Below, in pieces: positions 1 through 8,084 of a DNA stretch of 64,000 nt. The notes beneath the pieces are model-generated. The model worked only from the letters and a program-made list of their open reading frames with translations, did no database searches and had not been told where the DNA came from. Source of the stretch: Caballeronia mineralivorans PML1(12) (GTDB lineage: Bacteria; Pseudomonadota; Gammaproteobacteria; Burkholderiales; Burkholderiaceae); NCBI RefSeq assembly GCF_001028175.1, contig NZ_AEJF01000209.1, positions 1 to 64,000 of the forward strand, in the 5' to 3' direction. The number at the start of each line of letters is the position of its first letter. Positions within the stretch are counted from its first letter, which is position 1. The position numbers and the translations under genes are program-made.

Positions 1-2
1 AG

Positions 3-413
3 CGCGCTGAGAGGCGCGCGGCAAAGACCAAGACGGAAGAGAGTGTGACTCCGCCGCCGAGGCCTTTGTCGTCCGATCCCGTTGCGCCGGCGAATCCTCG
101 CTGGGACAGCGAGCCGGTCGCAGGCGCGCCTATGCCACCGCTTACAACTCCACGTGCACCATCGGCTACTGCGTTTGATCCTGCTACCGGACATGCCATC
201 GATCAGGCGACGGGTCGTTCGCTCGATCCCACCACTGGCCGGGCGTTCGATACCGTCAGTGGTCACAAGCTGGATCCTGAAACGGGTCGCGCGATCGACC
301 CGGTCACCGGTCGTACTGTTGATCCAATCACGGGCCAGCTCATCGATCCGACCACGGGCGCGCGTGCGGAACCCGGTTTCGGCGCTGATCCGGTTCGCCG
401 CGATCCGCACTGA
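3..413 (+). CDS. C-terminal part of a DPxTG octapeptide-repeat protein (5' end outside window)
   Basis: The frame is open from the window edge, so the protein begins upstream; about 136 codons are visible. It has a charged start (RAERRAAKTK), a Pro-rich linker, then eight consecutive 8-residue units of the form DPxTGRxI, and a short tail. The regular repeats make this frame convincing as coding. In related genomes a DUF4124-type envelope protein often sits between guaB and guaA, and this could be its C-terminus, but the diagnostic N-terminal domain is outside the window. Function unknown. It is followed by a 205-base gap before guaA. Confidence 0.55.
   Translation, partial: RAERRAAKTKTEESVTPPPRPLSSDPVAPANPRWDSEPVAGAPMPPLTTPRAPSATAFDPATGHAIDQATGRSLDPTTGRAFDTVSGHKLDPETGRAIDPVTGRTVDPITGQLIDPTTGARAEPGFGADPVRRDPH
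177..368 (+). repeat. Eight in-frame 24-bp repeats encoding DPxTGRxI
   Basis: Eight tandem units read DPATGHAI, DQATGRSL, DPTTGRAF, DTVSGHKL, DPETGRAI, DPVTGRTV, DPITGQLI and DPTTGARA. Asp1 and Gly5 are invariant, while the DNA has diverged between units, which suggests selection on the peptide rather than recent slippage. Confidence 0.8.
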
Positions 414-618
414 ACACTCGGGCGCGTGGGTCCTTCGAATACTGATCGAGGAACGGAGCTTCTGGTTTCGTTGTATCGATGAATCTGTCTTGCTGCGGTC
501 GGCAACAAGCGCCGGCCGTTGAACTTTCTGCGCGACGCAATGCGCGGGACACTGTTCCTGCTGCTTGCGCTTTCGCTTTTGCCAACCGTTTCCGTTCACT
601 CGCCTTCTGGCCGCTGCC

Positions 619-2199
619 ATGCACGACAAGATCCTGATTCTCGATTTCGGCTCCCAAGTCACCCAGTTGATCGCACGACGCATCCGCGATTCTCACGTGT
701 ATTCGGAGATCCATCCGTACGACGTCGACGAAGCGTTCATCCGCGATTTCGCGCCGAAGGGCATCATTTTGTCGGGCGGTCCGAATTCGGTCACCGAAGG
801 CGGTTCACCGCGTGCGCCGCAAGCCGTCTTCGATCTCGGCGTGCCGGTGCTCGGTATTTGCTACGGCATGCAGACGATGGCCGAACAACTCGGTGGCAAG
901 GTTGTACTCGGCAATGTCCGTGAATTCGGTTATGCCGAAGTGCGGGCGCATAACCACACGAGCTTCCTGAACGGTATAGAAGACTTCCAGACCGCCGAAG
1001 GTCACGGCATGCTGAAAGTGTGGATGAGCCACGGTGACAAGGTGTCGGACATGCCGGTCGGATTCAAGCTGATGGCATCGACGCCGGCTTGCCCGATCGC
1101 CGCGATGGCCGACGACGAGCGCCATTTCTACGGCCTCCAGTGGCATCCGGAAGTCACGCACACGGTGCAGGGACGGGCGATGCTCGACCGCTTCGTGCTC
1201 GAGTTGTGCGGTGCGCGGCCGGATTGGGAGATGGGGCATTACGTCGATGAAGCCGTGGAAAAAATCCGCGCGCAAGTCGGCGATGAGCACGTGATTCTCG
1301 GCTTGTCGGGCGGCGTGGATTCGTCGGTGGCGGCGGCGCTTTTGCATCGCGCGATCGGGGCGCAATTGACTTGTGTGTTCGTCGATCACGGGCTGCTGCG
1401 GTTGAACGAAGCTGAACAGGTCATGACCACGTTCGCCGATCACCTTGGCGTGAAGGTGATTCACGTCGATGCGAGCGAAGTGTTCTTGTCGAAGCTCGCC
1501 GGCGTGACGGATCCTGAGGCGAAGCGGAAGATTATTGGCGCCGAGTTTGTTGAAGTGTTCCAGACGGAAGCGAATAAGCTGAAAGACGCGAAGTGGCTCG
1601 CGCAAGGAACGATTTATCCGGATGTGATTGAGTCGGCGGGCAAGGGCAAGAAGGGCCACACGATCAAGAGTCATCATAACGTGGGTGGTTTGCCCGAGAC
1701 GCTGAACCTGAAGTTGCTTGAGCCGTTGCGTGAATTGTTCAAGGACGAAGTGCGGGAATTGGGCGTGAAGCTCGGATTGCCGCCGGCGATGGTTTACCGG
1801 CATCCGTTCCCGGGACCGGGGTTGGGTGTGCGGATTCTGGGTGAGGTTAAGCGCGAGTTTGCGGATCTGTTGCGTCACGCGGATGCGATCTTTATCGAAA
1901 CGTTGAGGAATACCTTCGATAAGGAATCGGGCAAGTCCTGGTATGAACTCACGAGTCAGGCTTTCGCGGTGTTCCTGCCGGTGAAAAGCGTGGGCGTGAT
2001 GGGCGATGGACGGACTTATGAGTATGTGGTGGCTCTTCGGGCCGTGCAGACGCTGGACTTCATGACTGCTCAGTGGGCACATCTGCCGCATGAGTTGTTA
2101 GGGCATGTTTCGAACCGGATCATTAACGAGGTTCGCGGGATTAATCGCGTTGTTTATGATATTTCGGGGAAACCGCCGGCTACGATTGAGTGGGAGTAG
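619..2199 (+). CDS. guaA: GMP synthase (glutamine-hydrolysing)
   Basis: Converts XMP to GMP with ATP and glutamine in the cytoplasm, the last step of guanine nucleotide synthesis. The ATG giving [13 protein letters not shown] is the family start and yields 526 residues, close to the usual 525; the longer in-frame start at 565 adds an atypical leader. The class I amidotransferase domain comes first, with the GICYGMQ nucleophile-Cys motif (about residue 81) and the QWHPEVTHT His/Glu motif (about 175). Next is the ATP-pyrophosphatase P-loop LSGGVDSS (about 231). The C-terminal dimerisation domain ends in TIEWE. The 3' end is the insertion point of the downstream island, and the gene stays intact because the junction supplies the last codons. 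Confidence 0.98.
   Translation: MHDKILILDFGSQVTQLIARRIRDSHVYSEIHPYDVDEAFIRDFAPKGIILSGGPNSVTEGGSPRAPQAVFDLGVPVLGICYGMQTMAEQLGGKVVLGNVREFGYAEVRAHNHTSFLNGIEDFQTAEGHGMLKVWMSHGDKVSDMPVGFKLMASTPACPIAAMADDERHFYGLQWHPEVTHTVQGRAMLDRFVLELCGARPDWEMGHYVDEAVEKIRAQVGDEHVILGLSGGVDSSVAAALLHRAIGAQLTCVFVDHGLLRLNEAEQVMTTFADHLGVKVIHVDASEVFLSKLAGVTDPEAKRKIIGAEFVEVFQTEANKLKDAKWLAQGTIYPDVIESAGKGKKGHTIKSHHNVGGLPETLNLKLLEPLRELFKDEVRELGVKLGLPPAMVYRHPFPGPGLGVRILGEVKREFADLLRHADAIFIETLRNTFDKESGKSWYELTSQAFAVFLPVKSVGVMGDGRTYEYVVALRAVQTLDFMTAQWAHLPHELLGHVSNRIINEVRGINRVVYDISGKPPATIEWE
2182..2199 (+). other. attL-like left junction of the island at the guaA 3' end
   Basis: The last codons of guaA (ACG ATT GAG TGG GAG TAG) recur about 5 kb downstream as ACA ATC GAG TGG GAG TGA. 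Fourteen of the 16 core bases match and both encode TIEWE then stop. The 3' end of guaA is a known integration target for tyrosine recombinases, and an integrase remnant follows immediately. Confidence 0.75.
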
Positions 2200-2201
2200 G
2201 T

Positions 2202-2502
2202 GGTAAAAAATACAAATAAAATCAATGGCTTATGTGGGTGGCGGCAAAACTTTCTTTGCTATTCCGCTCGTTGTAAGTCATTGATATAGAAGTGTATTTT
2301 TGATGATTCCGGAGGCAGCTGGCCGAGTGTGCGCCACAAAATGAAGGTAGAGCGGACGGTATGCGCCGAATGCACAATTGCGACTCGATAATCTACCGGC
2401 AACGCGATCCAGCTGTGACGGTAAAAAATCGCCCAAAAAGCTAGGCGGCGCGCGGGTCTGCAAGCATCTGGATACCTCTTGGTTGGTGACGGTAAAAAGT
2501 CG
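2202..2502 (+). repeat. Direct repeats between guaA and the integrase (possible arm-type sites)
   Basis: The 327 bases between guaA and the integrase contain no convincing gene. They carry near-identical direct repeats GTGACGGTAAAAAATCG (2415-2431) and GTGACGGTAAAAAGTCG (2486-2502), 71 bases apart. A shorter GGTAAAAAAT lies right after the guaA stop (2202-2211). Repeats beside an attachment site resemble integrase arm-binding sites, but the role is inferred from position only. Confidence 0.45.
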
Positions 2503-2526
2503 TCCCAACCACGAGAACCAAAAACG

Positions 2527-3806
2527 ATGCTCACCGAATTTGCACTTCGCAACCTCAAACCCCGTACAGCCCTGTAGAAGATCGCCGACCGCGACGGCAT
2601 GTATGTCGCAGTATCTCCGGCGGGCACCATTTCCTTTCGATACGACTACCGCATTAACGGGCGGCGAGAAACGTTGACAATCGGCCGCTATGGCCGAGGG
2701 GGCATCTCGCTGGCGTTGACGCGGGAAAAACTGCTGGACGCCCGACGTGCCGTCCGTGAAGGCAGGTCGCCGGCCGTGGAGAAGCAGCGGGAAAAGCGGC
2801 GGCGCGCCGTGGCGAAGACCTTTGGCGAATGGTCAGCCAATTGGCTTGACGGAGCCAGAGTGGCGGACACGACGTGGTCCGTGCGCAAGGGCATCGTTGC
2901 GCGCGATATCCTGCCGGCCTTCACGGGGAGGCTGCTTTGCGAGGTCACCGCTGATGATCTGCGGGCGCTCTGCGTGCGGGTCAAGGAGCATGGCGCGCCG
3001 GCCACTGCAGTTCAACTCCGCGATATCGTCAAGCAGATTTATGCCTACGCGAATCTGCACGGCGAGAAGATCGCGAATCCGGCTGACGAGGTTGGCGTCG
3101 CGTCGATCGCCACGTTTGTGCCGAAGGACCGGGTCCTGTCGCCGTTGGAAATTCGGCTCATGCATCGACAGTTGGAGCAGGTGGCGACATATCCGACGAT
3201 CCGGCTCGCCTCGCGCCTCATTTTGCTGACGATGGTGCGCAAGAACGAATTGATCGAGGCAACGTGGGATGAAGTCGATTTCGAAGCTGCGGTGTGGACC
3301 ATACCGAAGTCCCGGATGAAAGCGCACCGAGCCCACAACGTATATTTGTCCCGCCAGTCGATCGACATCATGGTGGCGTTGCATACCTGCGCAGCAGGCT
3401 CCCGATATGTGCTGCCCCCGGCTATGCTGCGGATCGATGCATGTCCAAGGCCACGTTAAATCGGGTCACACAGATCGTTGCCGAACGGGCGAAAACGGCT
3501 GGACTGCCCTTGGAGCCATTCACCGTTCATGATTTGAGGCGCACCGGCTCAACGCTGCTTAACGAAGCGGGTTTCAACAGCGATTGGATCGAGAAGTCTC
3601 TGGCGCACGGAGGAGATGGGCGATCTTCGCGAGCCGTGTATAACAAGGCCGAGTATGCTATGCAGCGTCGGCATATGCTCCTGGAGTGGGCGGATATGGT
3701 CGATGCATGGGTGCAGGGAGGCGGACATAGGCCGAATCTACTGCCCTCTGATATGGCGATGCCGGCAGTCGTCGTCGCCGCGCGCTGTGAGGCTACTAGT
3801 CCGTGA
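2527..3806 (+). pseudogene. P4-type tyrosine recombinase (integrase), nonsense plus frameshift
   Basis: The reading frame starts at ATG 2527 (MLTEFALRNLKPRTA) and is stopped by TAG at 2575-2577, where family members usually have Tyr; it then reads on as KIADRDGMYVAVS. The DUF4102-type N-terminal domain, the SAM-like core-binding domain and the first half of the catalytic domain follow (MVRKNELIEATWDEVD carries the first catalytic Arg). At the run of five C's (3415-3419) the frame breaks: the sequence resumes one base out of register as GYAADRCMSKATLNR, continues through the HDLRRTGST motif with the second catalytic Arg, and ends near SLAHGGDG and AVYNKAEY. A single-base deletion explains the break. 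Two independent lesions make it very unlikely that a full-length enzyme is produced. Confidence 0.88.
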
Positions 3807-3962
3807 TGCTCTCGGGATTGCGCCGGTGGCGTTGGGATGAGCGACTTGCGGTGGTCTGCCGGCGCAATGCAGGCCGTCGACGCTTCATGAACGACTGCGA
3901 GAAGCTCCTGTAGTGGACGTCCAGCTGACGAAGCATGCTGTTGATCCGGCAAGATTTGTATC

Positions 3963-4004
3963 TATAACTCATTGTTTGATAAGGATTTTAAGGTGAGTTA
4001 TAAT
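3963..4004 (+). promoter_or_regulatory. Sigma-70 promoter embedded in a 9-bp inverted repeat, upstream of the Fic module
   Basis: TTGATA (3976-3981), a 17-base spacer and a perfect TATAAT (3999-4004) form a strong promoter. Perfect inverted arms TATAACTCA (3963-3971) and TGAGTTATA (3994-4002) flank it; the right arm covers the -10 box. A protein bound to both arms would block RNA polymerase, as expected for autorepression by the first gene product. GGAGGT at 4026-4031 is the ribosome binding site for the ATG at 4037. Confidence 0.7.
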
Positions 4005-4036
4005 AGAACCTCGTACGCCGGATCTGGAGGTGACCG

Positions 4037-4741
4037 ATGAACCTAGACAGTAAGCTTTTGATGTCGCTGAGAAAGCGGTCGGGTAACGTCGTGCTTCGAC
4101 GTGAGCTGGCTGGCTTGGGGAGTTCGTCGCATCTTAGCGCTGCGCTTCAGCATCTCGTTGCCAATGGACGCCTTGTTCGACTTGGAGCGGGTGTTTATGC
4201 TAAGACCAGTCCCGATCCGGAAGGCAAGGCGCGATTTGCCGTTGGTTGTGACATGCTGTTGCGCGAGGCGCTCGGGAAACTGGGCGTCGCGGTGCTTGAT
4301 GTGACAATCCAGCACGAAAACGGTCGCTCCGTCTGCCTGGTTGACACAGGCACGAGCCGGATTTCTCGCAAGCTAGGTTGGGATAACATCCGGGTGCGGT
4401 ATGTCGGTCAACACGAAAGGCCGCAAACGAGCGCAGCCCTTAGGCTACCTGCAGATGTCGACAAGCTGCCAACCCAAAACGTCGGGAAGTTTGTCGAGCG
4501 GCTCGCGCAAGCCTACGGCGTTCAATACCGGCGCTCGGGCCTCGATGATTTCGCCGAGGCAGTGACGCGAGCGGCGGGTGACGATGTCAAGCTCGATCTG
4601 ACAGGTAAGCTGCTGGTTGCGCTCAAGAAGCAGGATCGGATTAATGGCCGGCAGTTTGCCCGATTAATGGCAAACCACATAAGGGAAATCAAGCGTGTTC
4701 GATCCGTTCGGGGACTACGAAACCAGGGGTTACCTGCGTAA
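4037..4741 (+). CDS. AbiEi-like winged-helix protein, putative antitoxin of the Fic module
   Basis: A 234-residue protein whose N-terminus (about residues 1-60) reads as a winged helix ending in GRLVRLGAGVYAKTS, the hallmark of DUF6088/AbiEi-type antitoxin domains. The middle part contains a TSRISRKLGWDNIRVRYVG stretch also typical of that group. The C-terminus is helical and basic (KKQDRINGRQFARLMANHI). Its strong promoter lies inside an inverted repeat, and its last 47 bases overlap the downstream Fic gene, which suggests translational coupling and an autoregulating antitoxin. The family call is from motif recognition only. Pairing of such a protein with Fic, rather than with an AbiEii-type nucleotidyltransferase, is unusual. 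Confidence 0.6.
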   Translation: MNLDSKLLMSLRKRSGNVVLRRELAGLGSSSHLSAALQHLVANGRLVRLGAGVYAKTSPDPEGKARFAVGCDMLLREALGKLGVAVLDVTIQHENGRSVCLVDTGTSRISRKLGWDNIRVRYVGQHERPQTSAALRLPADVDKLPTQNVGKFVERLAQAYGVQYRRSGLDDFAEAVTRAAGDDVKLDLTGKLLVALKKQDRINGRQFARLMANHIREIKRVRSVRGLRNQGLPA

Positions 4742-5426
4742 CGTCGACAGCATCAAGGATCTGGACGAACTCAAGTACATAGAACACGGATTCTTCGAGT
4801 CGAACCTCGAGGCGGCATTGGCGTACCTTCATGCCATCAAAGGTTCAATTACGTACGTGCACTTCCTTGAGGTTCACCGGATCCTGTTCAATGAGTTTTA
4901 CCCTTGGGCAGGCCAGGATCGTCATACTCTCGGTGTTGGACGACTGGTCGGGAAGGGCCAGAGAATACAGTTCGAAGCTTCGGAGTTGTGCCAGCGTGCC
5001 GTTGAATGGGGCCTGTCGGCAGGCAGCAATCCAAAGGCGATGCGTGAAAAGCCGGGGATGGTTATGGGCGCTTTCGCATGGGGGCATCCTTTTCTGGACG
5101 GGAACGGCCGCACCATGCTTCTCGTCCATGCGGAGCTTTGCCACCGCGCAGGTTTCGCCATAAACTGGAATGCGTCCCGGAAAGACGATTATCTGGAATC
5201 GCTTACCCGGGAACTGGAAAATCCACAAGGCAAGCACCTGGACGCGTATCTCCTACCATTGATGGCCGCTCCCATTGCCCGGGGCGATCTTCGCGACCAC
5301 CTCATGTCATTGCCGGGTCTGAACGGAGAGGATGGGAGCGATGCTCCGAACATCGCGTACCGGGCGGACGATGCTGAGGCAAATCAGAACTACCTCGAGT
5401 TGAAGCGCGCGCGTGGGGAGAATTGA
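4695..5426 (+). CDS. Fic/DOC family protein, putative toxin
   Basis: Fic enzymes transfer AMP or other phosphate-containing groups onto target proteins. The Fic motif is at residues 131-142: HPFLDGNGRTML. The catalytic His131, Asp135 and GNGR are present, but the second Arg of HxFx(D/E)GNGRxxR is Leu142. The beta-flap region (FNEFYPWAGQDR, about 65-76) is conserved. I see no clear internal (S/T)xxxE(G/N) inhibitory helix, consistent with control by a separate partner. The GTG start gives MFDPFGDYETRGYLR; AAGGGA lies about nine bases upstream, inside the preceding gene. The missing second Arg normally contacts the ATP phosphates, so activity may be altered. Confidence 0.85.
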   Translation: MFDPFGDYETRGYLRNVDSIKDLDELKYIEHGFFESNLEAALAYLHAIKGSITYVHFLEVHRILFNEFYPWAGQDRHTLGVGRLVGKGQRIQFEASELCQRAVEWGLSAGSNPKAMREKPGMVMGAFAWGHPFLDGNGRTMLLVHAELCHRAGFAINWNASRKDDYLESLTRELENPQGKHLDAYLLPLMAAPIARGDLRDHLMSLPGLNGEDGSDAPNIAYRADDAEANQNYLELKRARGEN

Positions 5427-5626
5427 GCGGCGTGCCGCGCCCTTAACTGGGAATTCAGCGACACATGTGGCGAAGACGCGTTGCGGATCGTCGAATGGCA
5501 CGTCAATTTACAGGCCGTGCGCGTGCTGAAGTCATCTTGATCGCACGGAGAAGTGATGCGGGACGTGAAGGCAATCCTGAAGGATCTTGCCGATGCTGAG
5601 CCTTACAAGCCAACGAAAAGCTGTTT

Positions 5627-5881
5627 ATGGAGCGATCGAGAAAGTTGTCTCGACTCATGCTTGCTCTGGGTATGCTATGTATGGTTCTGCTTGCCATATC
5701 CGGATTCTGGTACAAGGCCGAACACGCTCCGATACTGGTGTATGTCGCGTTCACGTTCTGGATCCTTACGACGTTGTTCGGTATCCTCACTATGCTCGTC
5801 GAACCGATCACCATGTTTATCGTTATGCTGCATTCTACGGCTAAGCTCAACCGCGGGCGCCTGCCTACTTCTACGAGTTGA
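5627..5881 (+). CDS. Small hydrophobic protein, possible inner-membrane protein
   Basis: An 84-residue frame with two strongly hydrophobic stretches (LMLALGMLCMVLLAISGFW and an ILTTLFGILTMLV segment) and a basic N-terminus (MERSRKLSR), fitting two or three membrane segments. There is no good ribosome binding site. No family is recognised. It lies between the Fic gene and the antidote gene inside the island and could be a degraded or unrelated ORF. After its stop, another frame reads YELKALLQRLQEQPQAIDG, so the locus may be frameshifted. Confidence 0.35.
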   Translation: MERSRKLSRLMLALGMLCMVLLAISGFWYKAEHAPILVYVAFTFWILTTLFGILTMLVEPITMFIVMLHSTAKLNRGRLPTSTS

Positions 5882-6097
5882 AGGCGTTGCTCCAGCGATT
5901 GCAGGAGCAACCACAGGCGATAGATGGCGCGTATGCTGAGCATGGCCACGTCTTGCAACTGGCCCTGTGTGAACTAAACGTCGAGGCTTTGGTGTTTGTG
6001 GAGGGGGCGAGGAACATAGGTTCTGCGCGATCTATCTGTAGCAAAGCCGGCCCGTGAGGCCCGTTCCTCGGATCATGAGCCGCTGACGGATTGGGAG

Positions 6098-6523
6098 TCA
6101 GGCGTGTGCAGCACTGCCAGGACGAGTACGGCCTGTTGAGGTCGCGCTGCCTGCGCGTTTCGCGACTGCCCGTGCTTTCTTAGCCACTACGGCCTTCGCC
6201 GCAGTTTTGGCTTTGGCGGCTGCCTTCGGTACTGCTTCGGGCTTTGTCAGCGTGAGGTGCAGCCCCATCGCGACGATCACCTTCATGATTGTCGCGAACT
6301 CGGCATTTCCTTTGTTGGAGAGCGCGCGGTACAACGCTTCGCGCGCGATACCCGACTCGCGAGCGAGTGCCGTCATACCACGTGCCTTGGCAACGTCACC
6401 AAGTGCTGCCTGAATCTCAACCGGATCCCCGCCTTCAAACGCTTGGGCGAGATACAGTCGGTAGTCGTTTTCATCTTTCAGGTACTTCGACGCGTCGAAC
6501 TCCATCAACTCGCTGACTTTCAT
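6098..6523 (-). CDS. Addiction-module antidote protein (HigA-like, Xre-type HTH)
   Basis: The start chosen is MKVSELMEFDASKYL, one base after the toxin stop codon, giving 141 residues. Residues about 10-95 match the TIGR02684-type antidote family: KYLKDENDYRLYLAQAFE, the helix-turn-helix ARGMTALARESGIAREAL, and ATIMKVIVAMGLHLTL. The C-terminal 45 residues form an Ala/Lys-rich extension (KAAAKAKTAAKAVVAKKAR) reminiscent of histone-like tails, which is not part of the core family. Such antidotes bind and neutralise a RelE/HigB-like toxin and repress the operon. Here the antidote is intact while the toxin gene is frameshifted. Confidence 0.85.
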   Translation of the reverse strand: MKVSELMEFDASKYLKDENDYRLYLAQAFEGGDPVEIQAALGDVAKARGMTALARESGIAREALYRALSNKGNAEFATIMKVIVAMGLHLTLTKPEAVPKAAAKAKTAAKAVVAKKARAVAKRAGSATSTGRTRPGSAAHA

Positions 6524-6524
6524 G

Positions 6525-6822
6525 TCAAAACTCCAGATCTTTCGCGATGACCTTGGCGCGCTTGATGTCTGCGGCCTGCGTGGACTTGTCGCCACCGCAT
6601 AAGATGATCACCAGCACGTTGGCACGCTGCGTGAAATAGACACGGTAGCCTTTGCCTACATCGATCTTCATCTCCGATGACACCGTCGCCTACCGCACGC
6701 CAGTGCCCAAGATTGCCTAACCGTGCCCGGCTGAGCCGACCGACGATCGCCGTCGCCGCCTGGCGGTCCCGAACGCGGGATAGCCAAGTGTCAAATTCGG
6801 GCGTAATGATCAGCTTGGTCAT
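6525..6822 (-). pseudogene. RelE/HigB-like toxin (addiction-module killer protein), frameshifted
   Basis: It begins MTKLIITPEFDTWLSRVRD and reads through LSRARLGNLGHWRAVGDGV, a typical killer-protein N-terminus of the Gp49/RelE fold. Then the frame breaks. Skipping one base near 6678 restores SEMKIDVGKGYRVYFTQ and then the expected C-terminus down to AKDLEF, whose TGA lies one base before the antidote ATG. A single-base insertion therefore probably inactivates the toxin. Gene order (toxin first) and spacing are normal for the family. A sequencing error cannot be excluded from the sequence alone. Confidence 0.8.
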
Positions 6823-6938
6823 GCTCGGATTGTAATCCATGGGTTACGGAATATCAAACGCTCGCGCTGACGGGTAAAACGCTGTTAATCGTTAGGTATG
6901 GGACGATCGTCCAAACGAGGATCGCATTGGACGGAGCC

Positions 6939-7091
6939 TGACGGTATCGATGACGGTATCGCGGCCAACAATCGTATTGACATGCCTCGTTATGGCGATG
7001 TTGCGGACAAAAGCGGCAACAATCGTCCGATGCGGTCGCTTGAAAGCCGTTGGCTGCCGACAGGAATATCCGGTACCACTGACGGTATCGA
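6939..7091 (+). repeat. Three direct repeats TGACGGTATCG beside the right island junction
   Basis: Copies lie at 6939-6950 and 6951-6961 (adjacent) and at 7080-7091. They occupy the 520-base stretch between the toxin start and the TetR gene, which otherwise holds only the right junction and a terminator. A frame of 87 codons across this stretch ends in TIEWE, but only because it runs into the duplicated guaA tail; I do not regard it as a gene. The repeats could be arm-type or excisionase sites. Confidence 0.5.
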
Positions 7092-7143
7092 CTTCACACG
7101 AGTGGCGGAAACGCCGTCCACACAGGGCTCCAGCGTCGGATTG

Positions 7144-7161
7144 ACAATCGAGTGGGAGTGA
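7144..7161 (+). other. attR-like right junction: second copy of the guaA 3' end
   Basis: ACA ATC GAG TGG GAG TGA repeats the last guaA codons with only third-position changes and a different stop. A strong terminator follows 36 bases later. This fits the displaced original guaA tail and terminator, with the island (about 5 kb) between the two copies. Confidence 0.72.
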
Positions 7162-7193
7162 TTTGAAATAGCTTGCCTGGTATCGTGAGACTC

Positions 7194-7230
7194 AAAAAAA
7201 CGCGGCGCTTTTGCGCCGCGTTTCGTTTTT
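7194..7230. terminator. Intrinsic terminator, probably the original guaA terminator
   Basis: A perfect 11-bp stem AAACGCGGCGC (7198-7208) / GCGCCGCGTTT (7213-7223) with a TTTT loop. It has seven A's leading in and CGTTTTT after, so it should work in both directions. It also lies 115 bases past the end of the minus-strand TetR gene. Confidence 0.85.
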
Positions 7231-7344
7231 GTTGTCCGCCATATTTTCCATGTGAACACGGGGGCTCCAATCAAAAGTCCACATGTCGCCAGCGTCTCGT
7301 GCATGCGGATCAGGAGTCTGTCAAACCGACGGTGATCGTCGTGC

Positions 7345-7986
7345 TTATTTTTTCTTCTTCTTGTTGGTGAAGGGGAGTGTCGAGACGAATGCATCCGTCG
7401 CATCGAGCAGGGTCTGCCGGGCAACCCCGTTATGCGCCTGAACCGATAATCCGCTCAGCACAGTGACGCAAAGGGTAGCCAACGCCTCCGTATCCGCATC
7501 TGCTGCGAGCTCGCCGTCTGCCAGCGATTGCGCGAGCCTTTCCCTGATCAGATTCGCCACATTCCGCGTCCGGCTTTGAAGAAAGGCTCGAAGCTCCTCA
7601 TGTTCCACACCGATGTTTACCGTGCCGAGAATGACCATACATCCCCTTGGAGCGGCCGCTTGGGTAAGCATGTCGATATTCTGCTTGAACACGGCTGCAA
7701 TCGCCTCCCGGGCGTTGCCATGTTCCTTTATCGCTTGCCGCGTTATCGCGCCTTCAGATATTGCGTATAGATCTATCGCCTCGCGGAACAAATTCTCCTT
7801 GCTACCAAAAGCCGCATAAATACTGGGGGAATTGATATCCATTGCGTCGACAAGGTCGTTCATGGAACAGCCATCGAACCCCTTCGTCCAGAACACCTCC
7901 ATGGCGCGTCTCAGTACGGCTTCCCTGTCGAACGCTCTAGGTCTGCCGCGCGGCCGGCGTTCGGTCCGCTGATCCAATGACGACAT
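7345..7986 (-). CDS. TetR/AcrR family transcriptional regulator
   Basis: 213 residues. The N-terminal DNA-binding domain (about residues 14-62) has RPRAFDREAVLRRAMEVFW and the recognition helix NSPSIYAAFGSKENL. The C-terminal ligand domain includes PRGCMVILGTVNI, resembling regulators with a reactive Cys that control reductases or efflux. The protein ends in an unusual run of five lysines. It is divergent from a small secreted-protein gene, with a large palindrome in the shared intergenic region, so it probably represses itself and that gene. Confidence 0.9.
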   Translation of the reverse strand: MSSLDQRTERRPRGRPRAFDREAVLRRAMEVFWTKGFDGCSMNDLVDAMDINSPSIYAAFGSKENLFREAIDLYAISEGAITRQAIKEHGNAREAIAAVFKQNIDMLTQAAAPRGCMVILGTVNIGVEHEELRAFLQSRTRNVANLIRERLAQSLADGELAADADTEALATLCVTVLSGLSVQAHNGVARQTLLDATDAFVSTLPFTNKKKKK

Positions 7987-8084
7987 GAGCCTCTCCTGAA
8001 GTTGGAACCACCTGTGACAAGCGATTTTCTATTTATGTGTCGACTATAACAAAAATACTGGACAGGTTCTAGTTGCTGTGCTTA

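Noticed and set aside
805-2091. 428-codon minus-strand open frame inside guaA
   Set aside because: Antisense shadow of a certain gene; composition rich in Arg/His/Gln, with no family features.
6898-7161. 87-codon plus-strand frame ending in TIEWE
   Set aside because: The GuaA-like end is the duplicated attachment core; the rest is made of TGACGGTATCG repeats and has no coding character.
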